Positions 6,721 to 14,267 of a DNA stretch of 25,676 nucleotides are shown one piece after another. The stretch is from Deinococcus metalli (GTDB lineage Bacteria > Deinococcota > Deinococci > Deinococcales > Deinococcaceae). How positions within the stretch are numbered: position 1 is the stretch's first letter; the number at the start of each line of letters is the position of its first letter. Position numbers and translations under genes: made by a program. Under the pieces are notes generated by a model, which saw only the letters and a program-made list of their open reading frames with translations, did not search any database and was not told the DNA's origin. The stretch lies in NCBI RefSeq assembly GCF_014201805.1, contig NZ_JACHFK010000021.1:1-25676 (forward strand). The letters run 5' to 3'.

Positions 6721-7200
6721 TCAGTGGGGGAGCAGGCGGGTGAGGAGGCCCAGCAGCAGGGCCTGTTCCTCGGCCGAGAGGGCGGCGGTCACCTCGCCCT
6801 CCGCCCGATGGACGTCGGCCAGGGTCTGCTCCAGCAGGGCCGTACCGGCGTCGGTCAGGGCCACGCTGTGCTTGCGGCGATCGCTGGGATCGGCATCACG
6901 ACGCACCAGGCCACGCTGCTCGAGCAGGTCGACCGTGCGCATGACACTGGTGCGATCCACCCCCACCCGCTGGCTCAACACGATCTGCGCCTGCGGTCCC
7001 TCACGCTGGAGCAGCAGGAGCAGTCCGTACTGACGGACGTTCAGCCCGTGGGGCAGGGTGACCTGTTCGGCCTGTCGGTTGAGCCGTTCTCCGACCTTGT
7101 TGATCACGAAGCCCAGGTGGTTCAGGAAGCTCGCCGGAAAGGTGGGGTCGCTCTCGGCGGGGGCGTCGGTGGGTTGACTTGAAGGCGCGGCCGCGGTCAT
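6721..7200 (-). CDS. MarR-family transcriptional regulator
   Basis: The 159-residue protein has a classic MarR winged helix: LNVRQYGLLLLLQREGPQAQ, then recognition-helix region LSQRVGVDRTSVMRTVDLLE, then QRGLVRRDADPSDRRKHSVA, with the DxRxR wing motif, and LTDAGTALL. It has no cysteine, so it is not a thiol-switch MarR; a small-molecule ligand is more likely. The ATG at 7200 lies 6 nt from a TATACT -10 box (7212-7207), so the mRNA is probably leaderless. A perfect operator overlaps this promoter and faces the divergent NmrA-cupin-NmrA operon, which is the probable target. Confidence 0.92.
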   Translation of the reverse strand: MTAAAPSSQPTDAPAESDPTFPASFLNHLGFVINKVGERLNRQAEQVTLPHGLNVRQYGLLLLLQREGPQAQIVLSQRVGVDRTSVMRTVDLLEQRGLVRRDADPSDRRKHSVALTDAGTALLEQTLADVHRAEGEVTAALSAEEQALLLGLLTRLLPH

Positions 7201-7206
7201 GACTGT

Positions 7207-7241
7207 AGTATATCACACTTGAGATCGTCACAAGTGTGATA
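7207..7241. promoter_or_regulatory. MarR operator with leaderless -10 box of the marR-type gene
   Basis: TATCACACTTG (7211-7221) and CAAGTGTGATA (7231-7241) form a perfect 11-bp inverted repeat with a 9-nt spacer, about two helical turns centre to centre. On the minus strand the extended -10 TGATATACT (TATACT at 7212-7207) overlaps one arm and lies 6 nt from the ATG. On the plus strand TGTGATAGT in the other arm could serve the divergent operon. Binding here would repress both directions. Confidence 0.75.
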
Positions 7242-7324
7242 GTTTCAATGCGGATGATTCCAGTGCGCCACGTGGATCATCGTCCTACACCCATCCCGTC
7301 ATCTCCTCCCCAAGGAGTCCAACC

Positions 7325-8239
7325 ATGGCTCAGACCGTCCTGCTCGTCGGAGCCACCGGCATGCTCGGTGGCCGCATCGCCCATCACCTGCTCCTCCAGC
7401 CCGACACCACGGTGCGGCTGCTCGTCCGGGCCGCGGACACCCCAGCCAGGCTCGCTGCCCTCCGGCCCCTGCGTGACCAGGGTGCTCAGCTCATAGTCGG
7501 CGACCTCGCCGACACGGCCTCGCTCGACCGGGCCACCCAGGAGATCGACGTCATCATCTCTGCCGTGCAGGGCGGTCCTGAGGTGATCGTGGGCGGTCAG
7601 GTGGCGTTGGCCCAGAGTGGCGCCCGCCAGGGTGTACGCCGGATGCTGCCCTCGGACTATGCCCTCGACCTGTTCAATGCCACCCCCGGCGAGCACGCGA
7701 TGTTCGACCTGCGCCGCACGGCAGACGAGCAGATCGCGGCCACAGGGATCGAGCAGGTCAACGTCCTCCAGGGCGCGTTCATGGAGATGTTCGCGCCTGG
7801 CGCCGGTGTTTTCGACTATGACGCCGGCACCGTAAGCTTCTGGGGGGACGGGCGCCAGCTCATCGACGCCACCAGCGTAGAAGACACCGCCCGGATGGTG
7901 GCGCGCGTCGCACTCGACCTGGGCGTGCCGGCGGGCAAGTTCGCGTTTGCAGGTGACCGCATTTCACTGCTCGACGCGGCCCGCGTCATCGAGCACCAGA
8001 CCGGGCAGCCCTTCGCGCTCCACTCACTGGGTTCTGAAGCGGAGCTGCGCGCTGCACATACGGCTGCCCTTCAGGACACCTCGAATCCGTATGCTTCCGT
8101 GATGCTCGCCTATCAGCTGTACATGCTTACAGGGCAGACGAACCTGACACACCTCCAGAACGACCGCTATCCGGACATGCCTCTGGAGACCTTCACGCAG
8201 TTCGCCGCGCGGGCCCTGCCGCACACCTCGGTGGCGTGA
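7325..8239 (+). CDS. NmrA-family NAD(P)-binding protein (isoflavone-reductase-like)
   Basis: The 304-residue protein begins with a Rossmann fold: VLLVGATGMLGGRIAHHLLL has the GxxGxxG loop, and Arg in LLVRAAD suggests NADP(H). Next come VGDLAD and the conserved MLPSDYALD segment, the place of the catalytic region in phenylcoumaran/isoflavone-reductase-like proteins, then a DLRR segment. Length is normal for the family. ATG 7325 follows AAGGAGTCCAACC. First gene of a three-gene operon with a cupin and a second NmrA-like protein, presumably controlled by the divergent MarR. Substrate unknown; a role in metabolising an aromatic or otherwise toxic compound is an inference from the context. Confidence 0.8.
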   Translation: MAQTVLLVGATGMLGGRIAHHLLLQPDTTVRLLVRAADTPARLAALRPLRDQGAQLIVGDLADTASLDRATQEIDVIISAVQGGPEVIVGGQVALAQSGARQGVRRMLPSDYALDLFNATPGEHAMFDLRRTADEQIAATGIEQVNVLQGAFMEMFAPGAGVFDYDAGTVSFWGDGRQLIDATSVEDTARMVARVALDLGVPAGKFAFAGDRISLLDAARVIEHQTGQPFALHSLGSEAELRAAHTAALQDTSNPYASVMLAYQLYMLTGQTNLTHLQNDRYPDMPLETFTQFAARALPHTSVA

Positions 8240-8276
8240 TTCACTGTTCCGCGCGCTCAGCCCTGAGGAGAATCCC

Positions 8277-8801
8277 ATGACCGATTCAACGCCTTCTCTG
8301 GCCCTCCCTGGCTCCGTCGGCTTTCTTCATAGCGTCGACTCTGCTCCCGCCTACTGGTGGCTGGACATCCTCTGGATCGTCCTGGCGGACGCCCCAGCCA
8401 CCGGTGGCCGCTTCTCCCTGATGGAGGAGTGGTTGCCCCAGGGTGCCGGCACCGGTCCGCACAAGCACACCTGGTCAGACGAAACGTACTACATGCTGGA
8501 CGGCGAGATCACCTTCCTGATCGGCGACGAGATCAGGGTCGCCCGCACGGGTGACTTCCTGATGGTGCCCCGCGACACCCGACATGCGTTCCGGGTCGAG
8601 AGTGAAACGGCCCGCTTCCTGAATGGCTACACTCCTGCCAGTCTGGAGGCCGCTGTGATCGAGATGGCGATGCCCGCTCCCGAACGCGTGATCCCCCCCA
8701 AAGGCGCCACCCCGCCGCCGGCCATGACTCCTGCCCTGATGCGGCGCTACGGCATGGATACCGTGCCTGGACCAGATCCACTCCATCCGGAAGGTCACTG
8801 A
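8277..8801 (+). CDS. Cupin-domain protein (quercetin-dioxygenase-like)
   Basis: The 174-residue protein carries one cupin barrel (about residues 40-115). Motif 1 is GPHKHTWSDETYYMLDG, with the metal-binding His-x-His and Glu. Motif 2 is GDFLMVPRDTRHAFRV, with the final metal-binding His. All four usual ligands are therefore present. The C-terminal 50 residues contain a Pro-rich segment (VIPPKGATPPPAMTP). Such proteins are dioxygenases, isomerases or ligand-binding proteins. The ATG at 8277 follows GAGGAGAATCCC. It sits 37 nt after the first NmrA-like gene and 2 nt before the second, so the three are co-transcribed. Confidence 0.85.
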   Translation: MTDSTPSLALPGSVGFLHSVDSAPAYWWLDILWIVLADAPATGGRFSLMEEWLPQGAGTGPHKHTWSDETYYMLDGEITFLIGDEIRVARTGDFLMVPRDTRHAFRVESETARFLNGYTPASLEAAVIEMAMPAPERVIPPKGATPPPAMTPALMRRYGMDTVPGPDPLHPEGH

Positions 8802-8803
8802 GG

Positions 8804-9706
8804 ATGACGAATCCTGACATCGTGTTGGCCGGTGCCGCCGGTGACCTCGGCACCCGGATCGCCCGCGCTCTCGTCCGCCGCGGCGATACAGTGCGGGCCC
8901 TGGTGCGTCCCGATCTCGCACCGGGTGACCGTGCCCACCTGACGGGCCTGGGCGTGACCCTCACGCCCGCCGATCCAGCGGACGTCTCGTCCCTGGCCGC
9001 CGTGATGCAGGGCGCCACCTGTGTCGTCTCCGCACTCAACGGCCTGCACGAGGTCATTGTGGATCGCCAGCGCGTGCTGCTCGAGGCGGCGGTGCGGGCA
9101 GGAGTGCCGCGCTTCATCCCCTCGGATTACTCGGAGGACTTCACCGCCACCACGCCAGGCGACAACCGCAACCTCGACCTGCGGCGCGAATTCATGACGT
9201 TGGCCGACCAGACTCCCCTCCAGGTGACGTCGATCCTGAATGGCGCCTTCATGGACATGCTGGGCGCCGAGATGCCGATTATCCAGCCCAGGATTCACCG
9301 GGTGCTGTACTGGATCAGCGCCGACCAGCCGCTGGACTTCACCACCAAGGATGATGTGGCGGCCTATGTGGCGGCGGCAGCGCTGGACGACACCACGCCA
9401 CGGTTCCTGCGGATCGCCGGTGACACGCTCAGCGCGCGGGAGCTCGCCCGGGTGCTGAGCGACGTGACGGGTGAACCGTACAGAACGCTGCATGTCGGCA
9501 ATCTGGGCCTGCTGGGGCTGATGATCAAGGTGGCGCAGCGGGTCGCCCCCCAGCCTGGCGAGCCGTTTCCGGCGTGGCAGGGCATGCAGTACATGCGCGA
9601 CATGTTCAGCGGGCGGGGCAAGCTCCAGCCGCTCGACACGGACCGGTATCCGGAGGTGCGCTGGACGTCCGTGCACGAGCAGTTGAGCAACCACCGACCG
9701 GGGTGA
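8804..9706 (+). CDS. NmrA-family NAD(P)-binding protein, paralogue of the gene at 7325
   Basis: The 300-residue protein begins DIVLAGAAGDLGTRIARALV (dinucleotide-binding loop GAAGDLG) and has VRALVRPD. It carries FIPSDYSEDF and NLDLRREFM, matching MLPSDYALDL and MFDLRRTAD of the protein at 7325, plus LNGAFMDML against LQGAFMEMF. The two are clearly paralogous along their length. The ATG at 8804 lies 2 nt after the cupin stop, so translation is probably coupled. The C-terminal part (about 230-300) differs from its paralogue, which suggests a different substrate or partner. Function is inferred only to the level of an NAD(P)-dependent reductase. Confidence 0.8.
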   Translation: MTNPDIVLAGAAGDLGTRIARALVRRGDTVRALVRPDLAPGDRAHLTGLGVTLTPADPADVSSLAAVMQGATCVVSALNGLHEVIVDRQRVLLEAAVRAGVPRFIPSDYSEDFTATTPGDNRNLDLRREFMTLADQTPLQVTSILNGAFMDMLGAEMPIIQPRIHRVLYWISADQPLDFTTKDDVAAYVAAAALDDTTPRFLRIAGDTLSARELARVLSDVTGEPYRTLHVGNLGLLGLMIKVAQRVAPQPGEPFPAWQGMQYMRDMFSGRGKLQPLDTDRYPEVRWTSVHEQLSNHRPG

Positions 9707-9784
9707 GGGCGTCGTGTTGACATGTCCACGTCGGGGCTGCGGCCGGCGGTCTGAACCGCCCGTGACGCCTGAGACGCGCCGCGC

Positions 9785-9990
9785 TCACGTACTGGGTGGC
9801 TGGCAAGACCCGCGCGAGATCAGGGTGGTCGGGAGGCGGTGAACGCCCACCCCGCGTGCCGTGCCAGTGACGGCGTCAATGACCAGTTGTGCGGCCATGC
9901 GGCCCAGGCGCGTGGCGTCCTGCGCGATGACTGTCAGGGGCGATCAGGGTCGCCCAGCGGGCGTCGGTATAGGAGCGCCTCCTGAAGTGC
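9785..9990 (-). pseudogene. LacI-family regulator, C-terminal remnant with frameshift
   Basis: The minus strand reads RSYTDARWATLIAP, then after a one-base frame change near 9945 continues as PLTVIAQDATRLGRMAAQLV, IDAVTG and HRLPTTLISRGSC, ending at TGA 9785. This is the end of a LacI/GalR ligand-binding domain (YDD...PPLTV...GR.A...L...R...P..L..R.SC). The DNA-binding domain and most of the sensor domain are missing. The rest of 9707-10115 contains no other recognisable gene. Confidence 0.65.
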
Positions 9991-10115
9991 TCAGGCGGCG
10001 CCGAGGAATGGAGATCCAGCGGAGCTTGGCCAGGCTGGGCGGGTGCGAACAGTGCCTGGGAACCGGCGGTCAGTTCCGGGCCGTGACCCATGAATCAACT
10101 CCTGTGCGCCGGCAG

Positions 10116-10121
10116 TACGCT
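10116..10121 (+). promoter_or_regulatory. Leaderless -10 box
   Basis: TACGCT ends 5 nt before ATG 10127, the spacing of other leaderless starts in this window. The alternative TTG start at 10121 would overlap the box, which argues for the ATG. Confidence 0.5.
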
Positions 10122-10126
10122 TGGGT

Positions 10127-10339
10127 ATGGCCACCAAACTGCGGATCATCCAGATTGACCGGGAAGAGATCGTGATCAAGGCCGCGACCGACAAGGTCAT
10201 CACCGAGGCCAAGAAGGCCATGACGGCAGGTGGCGTCTTCACGGTCGAGAAAAAGGGTTGGGTGTATCACATCGCCGGGCAGCACATCATCCGGCTGGAA
10301 ATCGAGCAGGACGATGATCAGGACGACGACAAGGCCTGA
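10127..10339 (+). CDS. Small hypothetical protein with acidic tail
   Basis: The 70-residue protein begins MATKLRIIQIDREEIVIKAA and ends in an acidic run (EIEQDDDQDDDKA). It appears to be a short alpha/beta protein with one Lys-rich helix (TEAKKAMTAGG) and two terminal strands. No signal or membrane segment is seen. I do not recognise a family. Leaderless initiation is likely. It is convergent with phnL and not obviously part of either neighbouring operon. Confidence 0.6.
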   Translation: MATKLRIIQIDREEIVIKAATDKVITEAKKAMTAGGVFTVEKKGWVYHIAGQHIIRLEIEQDDDQDDDKA

Positions 10340-10403
10340 GGCCTGTCATCCCGCCAGGTGCTGTGCATGCTTGAGGGAAGGCGCCACCAGGGGTGATTGA
10401 CGC

Positions 10404-10433
10404 CGGTTGGTTCGCAGCACGCCCGGCCAACCG
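10404..10433 (-). terminator. Weak candidate terminator after phnL
   Basis: CGGTTGG (10404-10410) and CCAACCG (10427-10433) pair with a 16-nt loop, 29 nt beyond the phnL stop codon. There is no T-tract and the loop is long, so this is tentative. Confidence 0.25.
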
Positions 10434-10462
10434 CGTTGCTGACCTGCGTGTCCCGCCGCTGC

Positions 10463-11146
10463 TCAGCCTGCAGCATCGGCGCGCAGGGTCAACGCCCGGT
10501 CGATCAGCCCCGCCATGTCCTCCGGGTGGTGGAACACGCCGATCAGGGCCGTGCCGTCCTTCTTGAGCTGGGTCAGCCGCTCACGCAGGGCCGTCCGGGC
10601 GACGGCGTCGAGACTCGCAGTGGGCTCGTCGAGCAGGAGCAGCCGGGCTGGTAGAATCAGGGCGCGCGCGAGATTGACCTTCTGCTGCTCGCCGCCGCTG
10701 AAGGTGCTGGGGTAGGCCGTCCACAGGTCGCGTTTGAGTCCGAAGGTGCCCAGCAGGTCTTTGGCCTGGTCGTGGGCGTCCGGCCGGCCGTCGTCGAGCA
10801 GGGGCTCAGCCACCAGATCCACGGCCGTCACCCGCGGTCGCGGGCGCAGGAACTGGCTAACCATCCCGACCTCGCGGCGCCGCAGCAGGGTGATGTCCAC
10901 GTCCGCCGCGCGAACCAGATCGATGCTGCCCAGGAGCGAGTGGTACAGCGCCTGCCCGCCGGTCGGCCGATAGGTGCGGTAAAGCGTGCGCAGCAGGGTG
11001 CTCTTCCCGACGCCGTTCGGCCCGGCCACCAGCAGGAATTCGCCAGCCTGAACCTGGAAGGTGAGCTGCGTGAAGGCGGGGATACGCCGACCGGTGTGGT
11101 GCACGTCGAAATGTTTGCTGAGGTTCCGGACATCGAGCAGGGTCAT
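10463..11146 (-). CDS. phnL: PhnL, ABC-type ATPase-like protein of the C-P lyase system
   Basis: The 227-residue protein matches PhnL in length (about 226 in E. coli). It has a Walker A (GPNGVGKST), Q-loop (GMVSQFLRPRPRV), signature (FSGGEQQKVNLARAL), Walker B ([12 protein letters not shown]) and H-loop (GVFHHPED). PhnL is an ABC-like ATPase with no membrane partner that associates with the C-P lyase core and PhnK. The start at 11146 has AAGGAGC upstream and overlaps the stop of the phosphoesterase gene by 4 bases (ATGA), so translation is coupled. It is the last gene of the minus-strand operon. Confidence 0.92.
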   Translation of the reverse strand: MTLLDVRNLSKHFDVHHTGRRIPAFTQLTFQVQAGEFLLVAGPNGVGKSTLLRTLYRTYRPTGGQALYHSLLGSIDLVRAADVDITLLRRREVGMVSQFLRPRPRVTAVDLVAEPLLDDGRPDAHDQAKDLLGTFGLKRDLWTAYPSTFSGGEQQKVNLARALILPARLLLLDEPTASLDAVARTALRERLTQLKKDGTALIGVFHHPEDMAGLIDRALTLRADAAG

Positions 11147-11898
11147 GGGTGCTCCTTGGAGGGCCGCTGGGCTCGGGCCTCGCCGCGGGCCGCCTGCCCA
11201 CGGGCCAGCAGCAGGCCGAGTTCCATGGGCAGGGCACTGCGGAGGATGGCATCGGTCGCGCCCGCCAGGTCGTAATCCACCCGGCACAACTCCACGTGGA
11301 GGTTCGCCAGGTCGAGCACCGCGAATCGGGCGCGTGGGTCGCCGTTCACACTGCGCCCCACGGATCCCGGGTTGATGATCAGGGTCTCGGCGCAGGAGTG
11401 CACGAAGGCCTGGTGGGAATGGCCGAGTATCACCACGTCTGACTTCAGCTGCCGCGCCAGCGCTTCGAGGACAGCGGGAACGTCCGGGGTGAGCTGTTCG
11501 TCGAGGCGACTCAGCCCGCCATGCAACACCGTGACGCTGTGCCCGGCCAGGGGCAGGCGCATCAGGCGGGGCAGGCCGCGCAGGTACGCCCGGTGCTCCT
11601 CGAGCAGCTCGGCCTGCGTCCACTCCAGCGCGGCGCGGCGCAGGATCTCCGTGTGCGGCGTGCCGGGCGTGAGGTTCGCGCGGGTCAGCCGCCAGCCACA
11701 CGCCTGATCCTGGTTGCCCAGCACGCTGGGAATGGCCTCGGCCCGCAGGCGCAGCACCAGGTCGTTCGGGTGGGCGGCATAGCCCACCAGGTCGCCGGCG
11801 CACAGGGTCGTGTACACCTCGAACCGGCCCAGTTCGGCCAGCACGGCGTCCAGCGCATGCCGGTTGCCCTGGATGTCCGCAATCAGGCCGATCCTCAC
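11143..11898 (-). CDS. Calcineurin-like metallophosphoesterase embedded in the phn operon
   Basis: The 251-residue protein has the metallophosphoesterase motif series: Asp8-Ile-Gln10-Gly-Asn12, Gly35-Asp36, Gly61-Asn62-Gln63-Asp64, LHGG, GHSH and NPGSVGR. Gln replaces the usual His in the first motif (DxH, a metal ligand) and in GNHD. It overlaps both neighbours by 4 bases, so it is a true operon member. The standard pathway uses PhnP, a beta-lactamase-fold enzyme, to open 5-phosphoribosyl 1,2-cyclic phosphate; no PhnP is present here. This phosphoesterase is a plausible replacement, but that is inference. A housekeeping phosphatase captured by the operon is an alternative. Confidence 0.85.
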   Translation of the reverse strand: MRIGLIADIQGNRHALDAVLAELGRFEVYTTLCAGDLVGYAAHPNDLVLRLRAEAIPSVLGNQDQACGWRLTRANLTPGTPHTEILRRAALEWTQAELLEEHRAYLRGLPRLMRLPLAGHSVTVLHGGLSRLDEQLTPDVPAVLEALARQLKSDVVILGHSHQAFVHSCAETLIINPGSVGRSVNGDPRARFAVLDLANLHVELCRVDYDLAGATDAILRSALPMELGLLLARGQAARGEARAQRPSKEHP

Positions 11899-12506
11899 GC
11901 GTATCGCTCCACAAAGGTATGGACGTTCCCACGCAGGTCGTCCAGGCGCTCACGGAGCTGCTCATGCGTCCAGTCCCACCACGCGCTGGCCAGCAGCCGA
12001 TCGGCGGTCGGTTCGTCGAAGCGCCGACGCAGGAACCGGGCGGGCACGCCTGCCACCACGGTGTACGGGGCCACGTCCCGCGTGACGACCGCGCCGGCGC
12101 CGACGGCCGCCCCGGTGCCGACGGTCACGCCGGACAGCACCGTGACGCCGTGGCCGATCCACACGTCATGCCCGAGGGTCACCGGTCGGGCGCGGCGGCG
12201 CTCGAAGAACGCCTCGTCGTCCTCACCCAGGCCGTAGTCGGCAGCGCGGTAGGTCAGGTGGTGTGCGGTGGGACGTTCCAGCGGGTGGTTGCCGGGATTC
12301 AGGCGGACGCCGGCCGCGACCGAGCAGAACTTCCCGACCACGCTGTGAATCGCCTGGACGCCTTCCATCACGTAGGAGTAGTCGCCCAGCACCATGTCGG
12401 TGAGGTGGCACCCTGCCGCGACCTCCGTCCACGCGCCCAGGCGGCAGTCCTGGACGACGGCGCTCGGGTGCACGGTGGGCTGGACGGTCAGGCGGGACGC
12501 GGGCAT
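11895..12506 (-). CDS. Hexapeptide-repeat acyltransferase-like protein of phosphonate operons
   Basis: The 203-residue protein has left-handed beta-helix repeats: [20 protein letters not shown] near the N-terminus, then [20 protein letters not shown] and later [40 protein letters not shown]. It fits the DapH/GlmU-related transferase family that recurs in phn clusters. Members are thought to acetylate an aminophosphonate or a pathway intermediate, but the reaction is not settled. I chose ATG 12506, which shares its A with the phnK stop (TGATG); GTG 12509 is an alternative. It overlaps the phosphoesterase start by 4 bases. Confidence 0.85.
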   Translation of the reverse strand: MPASRLTVQPTVHPSAVVQDCRLGAWTEVAAGCHLTDMVLGDYSYVMEGVQAIHSVVGKFCSVAAGVRLNPGNHPLERPTAHHLTYRAADYGLGEDDEAFFERRRARPVTLGHDVWIGHGVTVLSGVTVGTGAAVGAGAVVTRDVAPYTVVAGVPARFLRRRFDEPTADRLLASAWWDWTHEQLRERLDDLRGNVHTFVERYA

Positions 12507-13330
12507 CACAGCTTGGCGTGCACGAGCTGCTGGGTGTAGGGGTGCAGCGGATCCTCGAGCACCTGATCCACCAGACCGACCTCCACCACCTGCCCGCCGC
12601 GCATGACCATCACGCGGTCGGCCAGGGTGCGGATTACGCCCAGATCGTGGGACACGATCACCATGGCTACGTCCAGTTCACGCCGCACGCGCCGCAGTGT
12701 GTCGAGCACCAGGGCCTGCACGCTGACATCCAGGCCGGTGGTGGGCTCGTCGAGCAGCAGCAGGGCGGGCCTGAGCGCGATGGCCTTGGCGAGCTGCACC
12801 CGCTGCTGCATACCGCCCGACAGCTCGATCGGAGGATCATCCAGCCGGGCCAGCGGAAACTCGGACGCGGCGAGCGACACCCGTCCGGCCTCGCGCAGCG
12901 CCGCGAAGGACCGCTCTCCCGCCAGCACCAGGCGCTCGGCGACATTCCCGGATGAGGTATGCCGCATGCGCAGGCCCAGGTACGGATTCTGGTACACGAT
13001 CCCGATGTGCCGCACGCGCAGCTCACGCCGCTCGAAGCGCGACAGGCTCAGCAGGTCACGGCCAGCGTTGCCAGGAACGTCCAGGTGGTAGGTGCCCGCG
13101 TCGACGCCCTCCTCGAGGTTCAGGACGCGCAGCAGGCTGCTCTTGCCGCTGCCGCTCTCGCCCACGATGCCCAGCACCTCGCGGGGGTGCACGGTCACGT
13201 CCACGCCGGCGAGGGCCGTGACCGAACCATACGAGCGCGTGAGGCCACGCGCCCGCAGCACCGGCGGTGCGAGCATCAGCTGCGGCGCCAGCAGATCACC
13301 GGGAAGCTCAGCGGTCAAGGACGCCGTCAT
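12506..13330 (-). CDS. phnK: PhnK, ABC-type ATPase-like protein of the C-P lyase complex
   Basis: The 274-residue protein has a Walker A (GESGSGKSS), Q-loop ([20 protein letters not shown]), signature ([15 protein letters not shown]), Walker B ([12 protein letters not shown]) and H-loop (VIVSHDLG), and ends in the oligopeptide-type HPYTQQL motif typical of PhnK. In E. coli PhnK binds the PhnGHIJ core through PhnJ. The ATG at 13330 has GGGGAGG 8 nt upstream, so the 23-base overlap with the end of phnJ is credible. The N-terminal extension of about 20 residues ([16 protein letters not shown]) is longer than in E. coli PhnK. Confidence 0.93.
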   Translation of the reverse strand: MTASLTAELPGDLLAPQLMLAPPVLRARGLTRSYGSVTALAGVDVTVHPREVLGIVGESGSGKSSLLRVLNLEEGVDAGTYHLDVPGNAGRDLLSLSRFERRELRVRHIGIVYQNPYLGLRMRHTSSGNVAERLVLAGERSFAALREAGRVSLAASEFPLARLDDPPIELSGGMQQRVQLAKAIALRPALLLLDEPTTGLDVSVQALVLDTLRRVRRELDVAMVIVSHDLGVIRTLADRVMVMRGGQVVEVGLVDQVLEDPLHPYTQQLVHAKL

Positions 13331-14267
13331 GGTAGAACCTCCCCTCGTCGTCGAAATAGGTGGCGCCTGGCGCGGTGGCCTCGCCCTGCTGACGTCGCAG
13401 CAGCGTCTCGCCGTAGCCGGCGTCGGACAGCTCGAAGCGCGAGCTGCCGTCGTCCTGGGGCAGCTCGTTCATGAACTTCTGCCGCGCCCCGGTGCGGAAG
13501 CACGCCTTGCCGGCCATGTCCTCGACCCGGTAGGGCACATCGTCGAATTGCAGGGGCCGCACGTCGGTATAGGGCGGCACGGCGTACAGCCGCTTCTCGC
13601 GTCCGGCCGAGAGAATCGTCAGGTGGGCGGCCTGGTGCAGTTTCGGCACGTCCCAGCGCGGAATGGGACTCGGGCTGATGACGTAGCGGCCGTGCACCAG
13701 CGCCGGGTAGCTCGCGCCCTGGATGATCCAGCCGTACTGCACCAGCTGCTCGTATAGGCCCAGCCACATCAGCCCGTAGTCGGCGTCGGCGTGCAGCTGC
13801 CGCGCGGCAGAGATGTCGCTCTCCACGGCGCGCAGCGGTTCGGGATCTGGCACCTGCAGCACCAGCACCTGCCCGGCGCGCAATACCTCTTCCGGTACGC
13901 GGTGGCGGGACTGGATCAGCGTGGCCTGGGTGGCGTCGGTGGTCGTGGGCACCCCGGTCATGCGGGCAATGAAGCGGCGCAGGTTCGCGGCGTTCACGGA
14001 GTCGTCGGCGCCCTGGTCGATCACCTTGACGGTGTCGTCCGGGCCGACCAGGGCGAGCGTGGCCTGGAGCCCGCCGGTGCCCCAGCCGCGCGCGATGGGC
14101 ACCTCACGGCTCGCATACGGGATCTGGTGCCCCGGCAGCGCGACCGCCCTGAGCATGCTGCGGCGCAGCTCCCGCTTGGCCGACTCGTCCAGGAAGGCGT
14201 AGGTATGGTCTTGCCAGGGATGGGCGAGGTCAGCGAGGGTCGGCGTGGAAGGCGAGGCGCTGGTCAT
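13308..14267 (-). CDS. phnJ: PhnJ homologue lacking the canonical iron-sulfur and catalytic cysteines
   Basis: The 319-residue protein is clearly PhnJ: YAFLDESAKRELRRSMLRAV, LPGHQIPYASRE, RGWGTGGLQ, KVIDQGADD, SPSPIPRWDVPK, GAGREKRLYAVPP. The glycine matching E. coli Gly32 is kept (Gly46). The C-terminal cysteine motif is not. E. coli has Cys241, Cys244, Cys266 ([4Fe-4S] ligands) and Cys272 (thiyl radical). Here the aligned residues are Cys256, Thr259, Leu280 and Gly286, in ACFRTG and FELSDAGYG. Cys256 is the only cysteine in the protein. The frame is intact and neighbouring residues align, so a frameshift does not explain this. A 33-residue C-terminal tail (ending FYHDGVLDR) is longer than in E. 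coli. Canonical radical-SAM chemistry is therefore doubtful. Confidence 0.92.
   Translation of the reverse strand: MTSASPSTPTLADLAHPWQDHTYAFLDESAKRELRRSMLRAVALPGHQIPYASREVPIARGWGTGGLQATLALVGPDDTVKVIDQGADDSVNAANLRRFIARMTGVPTTTDATQATLIQSRHRVPEEVLRAGQVLVLQVPDPEPLRAVESDISAARQLHADADYGLMWLGLYEQLVQYGWIIQGASYPALVHGRYVISPSPIPRWDVPKLHQAAHLTILSAGREKRLYAVPPYTDVRPLQFDDVPYRVEDMAGKACFRTGARQKFMNELPQDDGSSRFELSDAGYGETLLRRQQGEATAPGATYFDDEGRFYHDGVLDR

Noticed and set aside
8795..9694. Minus-strand open frame of 299 codons opposite the second NmrA-like gene
   Set aside because: Its composition (His/Gln/Arg rich) is that of an antisense shadow, and the plus-strand frame has clear homology.
13308..13560. Frameshift or sequencing error as the cause of the missing PhnJ cysteines
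   Set aside because: Residues before, between and after the missing cysteines still align with PhnJ in one frame, so single-base indels cannot explain three substitutions. Base miscalls at three separate codons are unlikely but cannot be excluded here.
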